64,000 bases of DNA, taken from Hanleya hanleyi. Taxonomy: Eukaryota; Mollusca; Polyplacophora; Lepidopleurida; Hanleyidae. The notes below the pieces were generated by a model. It saw only the letters and a program-made list of their open reading frames with translations, searched no databases and was not told where the DNA came from. Made by a program: the position numbers and the translations under genes. The stretch spans positions 1-64,000 of the forward strand of contig JAVTVY010039263.1 in NCBI GenBank assembly GCA_036873755.1, in the 5' to 3' direction. Position 1 is the stretch's first letter. The number at the start of each line of letters is the position of its first letter. Positions 25,709-36,200 of the stretch are shown piece by piece.

Positions 25709-26469
25709 TGTGTTGTTATTATTTCTCCCCTTGATTCAGTCTGTATGTTAATGTGCTGTTTGACAATCATCCAGTCTTATTTCTCCCCTTGATTCAGTCT
25801 GTATGTTAATGTGCTGTTAGAGAATCACCCAGTCTTATTTCTCCCCATGATTCAGTCTATATGTTAATGTGCTGTTGGAGAATCATCCAGTCTTATCTCT
25901 CCCCTTGATTCAGTCTGTATGTTAATATGCTGTTGGAGAATCATCCAGTCTTATTTCTCCCCTTGATTCAATCTGTATGTTAATGTGCTGTTAAAGAATC
26001 ACCCAGTCTTATTTCTCCCCATGATTCAGTCTATATGTTAATGTGCTGTTGGAGAATCATCCAGTCTTATTTCTCCCCTTGATTCAGTCTGTATGTTATT
26101 GTGCTGTTGGAGAATCACCCAGTCTTATTTCTCCCCTTGATTCAGTCTGTATGTTAATGTGCTGTTGGAGAATCATCCAGTCTTATTTCTTCCCTTGATT
26201 CAATCTGCATGTTAATGTACTGTTAGAGAATCATCCAGTCTTATTTCTCCCCTTGATTCATTCTGTATGTTAATGTGCTGTTGGAGGATCATCCAGTCTT
26301 ATTTCTCCCCTTGATTCAGTCTGTATGTTAATGTGCTGTTGGAGAATCATCCAGTCTCATTTCGCACCTTGATTCAGTCTGTATGTAACTGTTAATGTGC
26401 TGTTAGTGAATCATCCAGTCTTGTTTCTCCCCTTCATTCAGTCTGTATGTTAATGTGATGTTGGAGCAT

Positions 26470-26557
26470 CCCCGCGACATCTGGCGGCGGAATGAAGCGA
26501 CTACGCCTTTCTCGATTTGACGCCGGCCCGCTGAGACGTGCTTGTTTTGCTGTCGTG
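26470..26557 (+). other. Probable 5' non-coding exon of the plus-strand gene
   Basis: A G+C-rich stretch with several CpGs starts within a few bases of the satellite edge and ends in a good splice donor, GTCGTG|GTAAGC, at 26,557/26,558. The next good acceptor is TTTTCATCTCAG at 26,935. A short frame from ATG 26,492 would meet a stop soon after joining to the next exon, so this exon is taken as 5' untranslated. No TATA box is obvious. The transcription start is not defined. Confidence 0.45.
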
Positions 26558-26935
26558 GTAAGCATATTTTTTAATATTGATACGCCTTGGTGGCGTCTTT
26601 TTGTACACCCAGGGGGTGATATTGTGGACCATAGGCCTACCGGGTATTGTTTGTTTGTTAAGTGCGGACACTTGTTGGATAGTGTCAGGAAAATAAATTT
26701 TGCGTGGCCTTGGTGATCGAGCGAATTTGTCGGCGCCATTGATATCATGGCGATGCAACGATGTTTATTGGAGTCCTGACTCCGGGAAAATCTGTGATAT
26801 TGAACTAATATTGTGTGATAACGGAATATTACGATATAGGAGGTACCGGGTCTTATCGAGAAGTTGATTTTACAGCGTAGGTCGACCGTGTATTTTTTCT
26901 GACCGCTGACGAGATTTATTTTATTTTCATCTCAG

Positions 26936-27258
26936 ATTCAAAAGTCGAGATGCCTGGAGCTGCGCTTAGGAAACGCCACACTTTGAGGGGCGTGAATTTA
27001 TTTCCTCTACTGAAGCGGGTCAAAGAATATAGAGCTGAGGATCCTACGGATTTTGCACGGATGGGGCCGACGGAGGACCTGACCATAGAGAAAATTCAAG
27101 AACTCTTTCTAGAACTAACCGGTGAAATCCTCCAAGAGTTCATGGACATGACGGGGAGGGAGATGAATGTTACAAATGCCAGGCTTGCCCTCCACTTCGC
27201 TGTTCTCCACGCCAATGAATTTGGACAGCCAAAAGGACAGGATTTAAGAATTGTTCAG
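26936..27258 (+). CDS. Exon with start codon, plus-strand gene
   Basis: Acceptor ATTTTCATCTCAG ends at 26,935, and ATG at 26,950 lies 14 nt into the exon (GTCGAGATGCC). The 103 codons run without a stop to donor TTCAG|GTAAGG at 27,259 and the exon ends in phase 0. Codon use is even and the protein is of mixed composition, unlike the surrounding chance frames. Confidence 0.6.
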
Positions 27259-30200
27259 GTAAGGACATTTTGCTTTTATTATTGGGAAAATTTTGGCCAA
27301 GTTTTATGGCGGGGAATGTGATTTTTATTATTCTGTTTTACCGCTCAATATCTTCGGCGTCTGCTTTTCTTCGATATCACCGTAGAGGGGGATATGAGTA
27401 TTAGAACAATGTATCGTTTCCGTAGCCAATTGGTGAACTACGCGATTTCATTGGATGTTCGGACGTCGGTTCCTTCTATATCATTGTAGAGGGGGATCTG
27501 AGTAATCGAACAATGTATCTCTTCCTAGCCGATTGATGAACTACGTGATTTCATTGGTTGTTTGGACATCGGCGCGTGTCTTGCTCTCTGCATGTTGGTA
27601 GTGCGGGGAATTTTTTTCCTGAACGAGAGAGTTTTTTATTCAGATTATGTACGGGTTCCTTGTAATAAAGAATGTATTTATGGATGGTTATTATTCTAAT
27701 GCAACAATGCTGAGGTTACGTAATCAGAGAGAGAGAGAGAGAACGATATGTAAACAACAACAACAGGCCTATCTATTATTATCCCTTCCGATCTGAGGAG
27801 CTGCTGAATTGTGTTTACATAACAAGTTTATCGCTGTTGTATCCGACGCATCGTCGGCTACTCTTGTCCACCCTTCTGATAATCTTCGGTCAGTATCGGG
27901 TAGTCCAGCATGCTGTTACGGCAACATGTCCTGCGACAGCTGTTTTCGTATTCTGGCCTCATTTTTCATGGCTTTGATGGAAGGTAACCTTGTATTCTCT
28001 TCCATGTGTCGCTTGGTTTTCATGGGTGACCTATGCGTAGGATCTCTCTAAAAGGTGGGTCGTGGTTGTTTGTTTTGTCTTGCTGATTTGGGGATACATG
28101 TGTATGTACTCCTGATGTAAGTTATCCTGTCTGGCGTCGTTGATACCTCTGGCGTTCATGCTGATATTAATGCAGCTGTTACGATCCCATAAGGCGAGTT
28201 CTGACTCGGGCTTTCTTGGAATGTAGTTTTAGAACCAGCGGCAGAAATTTCGGCCTGAATGTCAGTGGGTAGGCTCTCAGTATCAGCCGTCGACTCTCAG
28301 AATCAGCCGGTACTCTCTCAGTATCTGCATCGGTTTCTGCATCCTCGCTAAAACCAGGGGTATCTCTATCCTAGATATAGCCTTTGGCTCACAAATAGAA
28401 ACATTGACGTGGTGAAGATGCGGTTTCTGGTGCCTAGTTCGCCCCGTATCCAGGTATATTTATCTCGTGTCATATTATATCGTAGTTTCAGGGAAAGTAG
28501 AGAAACTATCAGCCTTGTTGACGACTAGACGTCGACAGTACACGTCTTTCAGCTGGGTTGCTTGTTTGGATGTAACACAGTAACGCCCGCCAACGACTAT
28601 CTAAATCAAGTGAGTTTGTTCAGAAGCTGTGGTAGGCCTATACCATAGAATTCATCGTAGCGCAGTGACACCGTTCAACGCCCATCGTTTCGCCTTAACG
28701 CTCATCCCAATTCATTAACGCCCGATCCATTGAGCCCTGCTGGTTCATGTGTGGGATTTTGCCAATTATTTGTCGATGGGCAGTGATTCTCTCCGGGTAC
28801 TCCGGCTTCCTTCACCAACCAAACTAGATATCACCATATGAGTGAAATATTCTTGAGTGTGACATTAAAAATCACTGAAATTGATAAATGTAATGAATGC
28901 CTTCTCTCGAAGCACATAGCTTTTGTTGATGTTCTATATTTTATCATGATTATTGCATTTGATGAACGCGATATTTGCTGTGATATATCCACAATCAAAA
29001 CCACTCGCTATCTTTCATGTTTACCCCAAATCAGACACGGGAAATCCCCATGATACGTGTATTCTAGACAGGATCTGTCTGGTGGGTTTATTCTGCTCAC
29101 AAGACGACCAAAATGTATATACTATTTCAACATATACTTTCTCTGAAACTATATGCCATGCAATATGCCAACACTTGAGACTGATAACGAACGCTGAATT
29201 CACGAAAAAGGACGCGACTGCGATGGTGTTGAAAATTGGGGTCTTCATAACCTAGTCTTCTTCGAGACCATTTTGAAGAGTCGTGCGTATGAATCGCGTG
29301 AAAATAACATGCGATTCATTGGCCGGTCCAAGAAAACTGCTGAGCTGTTGGCTTGCGTTCACCGCACACGCTGAGGATTTGGCCTCGCGAGGCGAAATTA
29401 TCAAACAAGTTTGATATTTTTCCCCCGGCCTCGCGAGGCCAAAAACTCACCAAAAACTGCCCGCACACAAGAGCTAGCCCGAGCTGAGAGGCAATTGAGG
29501 CCGTCAGCTCAGCTGATAGCTCTCGTGTGCGCCGGGCTTTATAGATGATTCTGACAAACAACCTCACCCAATCATTTCAGTTCAGTGTTCCACTCGGATT
29601 GACTGGCGATATTGTTTTTATCAGCGAGGTAGAGAATCGAAGATGCCCGCTGGTCACGTACAACATGCAGCAAATGACAACAATGTTACAATACGCTCGC
29701 ATTCCACAGCTATAGTCCGTTTCAATCGTGCGGTCCGATGCTGTTGTGGTCACGTTTATTTTTGTCCCCCGCCGCAACGCGGCCCGGAACTTCAAAATGG
29801 TTCTTGCTTATTTGTGTCCGTGGATGTCCTTGGATGTCCGTGTACAAATGTATATCCGTGCATGTCTGTCTGAATTTTCCGCAAGCCATAACTTCTAAAC
29901 GTTTTGTAGGATTCTTCCGAAATTCGGCATACGCACTCCTTGCAACAAGACGCCAATTGGTATTGCATTTCAGCAACATCTGCCTGAAGGTGGCGCCACT
30001 GGGTCAAAATGGGTCTTGCTTCTTTTTCGTCTTTGGATGCCTGTTAAAAATTTTCGCAAGTGATTCCATCCAAACGCTTTGTCGGATTCTCCCGAAATTC
30101 GGCATACGCATATCTTGCGACAAGACGCTGGTTGCCACTGCATTTCAGCAACATCTGCCTGAAGGTGGCGCCACTAATACTGATCAGTATTCTTAATCCA

Positions 30201-33200
30201 TAATATTCGTTGTAAAGTCGTCATCTAAAGAATGATGTATCTCAGTCACGCTTTGATTGTGACTGTTCATATGAGTACCATGAGGATCTTGAAGTACATG
30301 GGTTCATACGGCCCCTAACCCCGGGTTAAGCGGAATTAGACACAAGTTACAAAACGTAGCTCCATAGATCTTGCACGCTACGCTCGTATTTTGCTATCAG
30401 CATGCGATATGTATCGCCAAATTTGAGAAACTTTGAGTGGAGGCGCTTGATGGTGTAGCCCTGTTTTATAAGTGATCTGTATACGCCACTGGGTCTTGTT
30501 CCAATCTTCTGTGCATGTCCGTGGATTCCATTCAAATTCTTCACAAGCGATAACTTCCAAATACTTTGTCTAATTAGGCATCCCTATGGATGCCTTATGT
30601 GTTTGTCATTTTCTTCTTTCTTCCGCTTCTCGCTGTTAGTTTTTAATTTCATGTCGCTTTAAATGAAGGACACCATTTTCTTAACCCTACCTGGCCTGGG
30701 GGGGGCACTTTCCGGCCCCCCTGTTGGTTTTTTGCTTGTATCTCCGGAACGACAAAAAATCGAGAGCTGAAACTCCGTGACTTTTTTGATTATCATATTG
30801 GGGTCATTTTGAGCCTATTTGCATGACCCCCCGAGCAAAGGATCATGGGTAAATTCAAAATGGCGGCCATGAGGGGGTACCAGAAAAGTGATGTTTTCGC
30901 TATATTTCTTCAAAAATTACGCAAAAATTCAGCAAGTTGATTCAACGCGATTCGATGCATTTTTCTGAAACATATGTCTTAGCATCACCAAAAAACACCC
31001 CCTGATTTGTTCCCCCTCCCTCCCTTCCTCCATTAACCCTACCAGGCCTGGGAGAGGGGGGGGGCCAAAATGCCCTCCTACCAAACTTTTTGCGATATCT
31101 CCGAAACGCCAAAAAATGGAGAGCTGAAACATTCGTGACATTATAGGGTATCGTATTGGGGTCATTTTGAGCCTATTTGCATAACCCCACGAGCAGAGGA
31201 TCATGGGTAAATTCAAAATGGCGGCCATGTGGGGTACCAGAAAGAGTTATGCTTTCATCATATTTCTTCAAACATTTTGCTTTTATCTACGGAAAAGTGG
31301 GTAAAACTTATTTTATTTCATATCAGATTATTATTTACTCATTTATCATGCAGTTTTTGCGAAGAAAAAACAAAAATAAAAAAAATCGACGATTTTGACC
31401 GAAAATCGTCCAAAAATGCTCTTTTTGAAAATGATGTCACAGTGACGTCATCATGGCGGCCATCTTGGATTTTCTTACATTTTCTGGTAGAGCTTGACCC
31501 AAAGATATAGTGTGGTAAGTTTCAGCCCTCTAGCCTTAGCGATAGCGAAAATATATAGGGGGGGACACTTTCCGCCCCCCCCCAGGCTGCGATACACCCC
31601 AAATCGCCCAGGCCAGATAGGGTTAAATTTTGTTGTCCAGTCCTTCCATTCCACATCATGTGATATACACTAAAGCTTTTGCAGGAACCATATTTTATTT
31701 CAGAAGTATAATATGAAATAACTGGTGGGGGAATCCCCACAGTACCTAACCCCTGTTAGTTTTGAATTTCGTGTCGCTTGAATGAAGGAGAACATTTCCT
31801 TCAATTTTGCTATGAAATCATTCTATTCAACATCATATGATTTATCCTAAAGCTTTCGCATGAACCATATTTGATTTCAGAAGTATAATATGGAAAAACT
31901 GGCGGGAAATCTCCACAGTACTGAACCCCTGTTTTTTTTTATTTCGTGTCATCTTAAATGAAGGACAAAATTTCCTCCAATTTTGCTATAAAATAATTGT
32001 ATTCCACATTATATGATTTACCCTAAAGCTTCTGCACGAACCATTTGTGTCCACACATGTAACTTACTATATTAATTACAACTGAGTACCCTCTATCTTC
32101 CAAACTAGCCCTCGCCCAACCCTCATATGTTGTATTTAAGCATATATATCTCCAATATACCTTGGCAGAAGTTGAAATTTGTGTGTATTTCTTCCCAAAG
32201 TTTGTATGCTGATACATGTACCATGTCTTGAGATAATCCTTGGGATTGCGTTTCGCCCACTTGCACCTACAGGTGGCGACACCGGGTGGCAAAATTAAAA
32301 TAAAGTTTCCGGACAATAGGTTGAGGATACCTTCATCTTCTCGTCAAAGGATATGTTACGCTTACATACGAAAAACTCCTTTGTGTGTGACCGTAATAAA
32401 GCCGATTTTTTTTTCACTCCAAAACCTGCCAAATAACATTTTTCTTGAAGATTACACACTGAAATATCCCCTTCGAAAAAACTGAGATGTTCAGTTGAAT
32501 AAAAATGGAGATATGATTGATCAAAATGTGCTCCTCGTCTTATTTCGGTATTTTTGGGGCATTTTCATGGATGATTTTCCCCTGTAGCAAAAATATGACA
32601 CTTCAAACCAAAACCATTCGTGGTTCTTTCCAATAAACAAATATCCTAATACATTGTGTGACAAAATTGTTTTGGTTTGAGGTGTCATATTTTTGCTATA
32701 AGAGAAAATCCTCACTGTAAATGCCTAAAAAATAACATATCGGGCCAGGGAACACATTTTGATCAATCACATCTCCATTTTTATATAACGGAGCATCACA
32801 ATTTTTTCAAGGCTGATATTTCAGTATGTAAACTTGAAGAAAAATCTGATTTGGCAGGTTTTGGATTGAAACAAAAATTCAGCTTGATTACTGTCACACA
32901 CAAGGGAGTTTTTCCCGTATTGTCGTCACATGTCCTTTGGTTTGCAGATAATATGCCTTGAGATGTCACTTGGGGTTGCTTCTCGGTTACATAATTTCCA
33001 TGCTTCACTGCATGGAAATTATATTATAGAAGCAATCAGCGTTCAGTCAATCCTTCTGAATAGATTTTAAACTTGGGAAGGCAGAAAGACCCTTCTGCAT
33101 CCAACGCCTATGAAGTAGCAGTTGCCTCCCTCGTGTATATCCCCCGAGACCATTTCGGCGGGGGACTTAGCATCCTCTGGCTGCTTGTCATAACAAAAGC

Positions 33201-36200
33201 GGCATATAAGTCATGATAGATGGAACTGGTATGATGATTTACGACAGTCAAAAGACTATTTGTATGCTGGTAAGTGACATTTATTGGTTATACATTAAAA
33301 AGAAGCTTGTCCTGTAAATATACGGAATAAAAGTGTCATTTTCCTTTTAATATTGGGGTTAACTTCTTCTATTGTATGTGGGTGGATTGGACCACCATTA
33401 ACATTTGGATATTGGTAAAAACAGACTTTAAGAACATCCCAACCGGGATAATGAGTACAGGACAACAAGAGCATTGTTGAGAACGTTATATTTCCTGATG
33501 AAACATTTCACCGACATCTCACAGGTGTTCTGAAATATTAGCAACATCTTGGGATACCTATTCTTTATACGAGTTCAGATATCTCTCTATATCTGTGGTG
33601 TCAGAAATCCAGACTTATTATCAAAGTATCTTACTGGGAAGATACTGAGCTGTCCGAGAAGTACATAACTTGCTGCTATCCTGACCGGTGTATATTCTGT
33701 GGATCATTATAGTGTACTTTAACTACATTATACTGTAACCAGTGTCGATACCCGTAACAATATGACCCTTGGATTAAAGAAACGAGCCGAACAGGGTGAA
33801 TACTAGTGGCATGTAAGTTAGAATATGTTCAAGTGGGCTTTCTCTAAACCTAAACCTGTACAGTAGCCTATTTGAAATGGCATGATGAGTTGATCACAGT
33901 CAGTTCAATGCGACGACGCAATATACAATATATAAATAAAATAGTTCCTATTGTGAAAAAGAATATTAGTACTTTTGCAATAAGCGTCATTTTATTAAAC
34001 CCTATCTGGCCCGGCCGATTTGAGGTGTACTGCATCCAGGGGATGCTGATTTCGCCTCTCTTCTCCCCCACCTCACACCTAAATATTTTCACCTAAATAA
34101 TCTGAGGAGCTGACACTTACCACTCTGTACCCATGGATCGAGCTCTACCAGAAACTGTGACGATGGTCGTCCCGATGTCGTCACTGTGATGTCATTCCAC
34201 AGAAGGCATTTTTCGACCGATTCTTAGAACTTTTTTATTTATGTAATTTCTTCGCAAACTCTGCATGATAAATTAGTAAATAATCGTCTGACTAGACATA
34301 CAATAGTTATTGCTCACTTTTATCTGCTGGAAAGCGAAAAATTGAAGGGAAGGACAAACACATCGCTTGCTGGCACGCCACATGGTCGCCAGTTTCAAGT
34401 TATACATGATCCCCTGCTTAAGCTGAAATTACTTCATTATACATGGTAGTATTTTAACCCTTGTGCAATAGAACTACAGCTGCATTATCAAATAACATCA
34501 CAAAAATATTTTTAAAAATCTACTACATTTGGTTTCAATACAACCACCGATGTTCATTGGAACGCATGAGAAAGGGTCATGTCTGTGTTTGCATTAGAAC
34601 GAAAAATACCCTGTTAATCCCGTGTACATATGTATATAAATGACCTTGGATGATTCACACATCAGTACTTTTCCCCCTTTTTTTACATATAAAAGAGAAG
34701 AAAGAACAAAAATGTAACAGAAATGTAAATATCAGGTGTAGCCGGTGAAATAAACGGATATCTACCTGATTAACCTCTGGTATTTCATAGAGATAATTTC
34801 GAGAAAATATAAACATACGTGTCTTTCAAACGTTCGGCAACCGGGCGTATTTTATTATATTGTTTATTACATAAATAAAATCGTTTTCAAATTCAAATCA
34901 GGAAATAAATAATTATTTGTTGGTTGTGCCAAAAGTCTTGCACCTAAGTATTCATTCGTTAGCTGTGGATGCTGGATTATCTTGACCTGTAGATTTTGAT
35001 GGCACGGTTAACACAACTTCGCTGTACGCCGGTGGTGGACTAAACATCGCCGCATTGTATTGGGGAGCCTGATGCTGTCCAATGGAACCCTGTTGAAAAA
35101 ACAACACTACATCAATGATAGCAGGAATCCACAGCAACTTCATGTGTGCATGAGATCCACTGGTGGAATGCAAAGTAAACTGTAATATATTTGACTGGCT
35201 CATGCTATTTGATGTCTAAAATACTATGAAAATGGAGCATTCGTCCTCCATAAAGAATGAAACTGTCAATATTCTGGTGACAGGCCCTGGTGATATTAAA
35301 ATTGACAGAGAAAGGTGCTAGCCTTTTGTTAAGAATATTGTCCTTTAGTCTTAGTTATTCTCTGCGGGAAATCGTCTACAAACGTTTGCGTTTTTCGAAA
35401 ATCACCAAAACACGTGACACTGTCTGCCACTGTAATCTTTTGACGTACATTCAGTATAATACGTTATTGAAAATCCCATAATTCAACCTAACACAGATTA
35501 TTTCACTACTTTGCAAAAATGCAACAATGCAACATACAAAACAGCTCATTTCCTTTTTATGGTGATGAAGCCTGCTCAACACCCTTTAAAGGTGATGAAA
35601 AATGTGATGGCCAATGTCGTCACCCTTTTAGGGCCATGGCCCAGGTCGTCACCCTTTTAGGGTGATAGCCATTACCCCTTTAGGGCGATGACCTAAACAT
35701 TTGCACTTATTGCTTATCACTTTTTTAGGGCGACAGCCGTCACCCTTTTAAGGTGATAGCCATTGCCCTTTTAAGGTGACAGCCATTACCCTTTTAAGGT
35801 GATGGTGGAAAAGGGTAATGGCTCTAACTCAACACCTTTTTGGGTGACGCTGTCATCACCAGTTTAGGATGATAAGTATCACCGTTTTTCTGGCTGTGTT
35901 CCATATGTGTTGCATGTAATATATACGTATCTTTATTCTATCTTTTATATTCTCACAGGGTTATGAGCCTATGCCATTGCTTGAAAGCGTCCCCGAATCT
36001 GCAGATGATAGGGAACCAAAGACTCTGCTTGTTGGTGAGTAACGTTGGTTTCGTGGGAATGTAAAATTCTTAACTGAGAGTCCTCTAGATTAAACTTCAA
36101 CGAAATTGTTATGAAATTTAAAGTAGCTCAAATCTAAAAGAACAATCTGTGAGCTCCCTTATTTCATCCAAACTGTTGGTGTGAAACAGAGACTAGCTAG

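Larger units (their letters stand above)
1..26466. repeat. 58-bp satellite array with higher-order structure
   Basis: About 450 head-to-tail copies of a roughly 58-bp monomer whose most constant parts are TTGATTCAGTCTGTATGTTA and GAATCATCCAGTCTTATTTC. The left end is cut by the window edge and the array stops sharply near 26,466. Recurrent monomer variants are visible. One has a longer T run (TTATTTTTTCTCC). One has GCAC or GCGC in place of CTCC (CATTTCGCACC). One is a short form reading GATTCCGTGTGTTATTGTG followed by TTGTTATTATTTC. Variants recur in fixed order over kilobases, which shows higher-order repeats. Open frames of 60-90 codons across it are by-products: 58 is not a multiple of 3 and the frames end where variants shift them. 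I see no coding role. A centromeric or pericentromeric role is possible but nothing here shows it. Confidence 0.97.
30628..32040 (+). repeat. 177-bp tandem repeat interrupted by MITEs
   Basis: Units marked by ATTC-ACAT-AT-TGAT followed by CTAAAGCTT start at 31,647, 31,824 and 32,000, about 177 bp apart. The second landmark GTTAGTTTT-AATTTC-TGTCGCTT occurs at 30,628 and 31,756. The MITE pair 30,681-31,626 lies inside the first unit at a TTAA. Confidence 0.75.

Noticed and set aside
21021..25792. Frames of 74-91 codons repeated five times, with a hydrophobic start
   Set aside because: They are the 132-bp retroelement insert read through with flanking monomers. The insert corresponds to 3' untranslated sequence in the longer copy.
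1..26466. CRISPR-like direct repeats
   Set aside because: Monomers are contiguous with no unique spacers, and the genome is eukaryotic.
26492..26758. Overlapping frames on both strands at the satellite edge
   Set aside because: They are mirror frames of one another. The plus frame does not continue in phase into the next exon.
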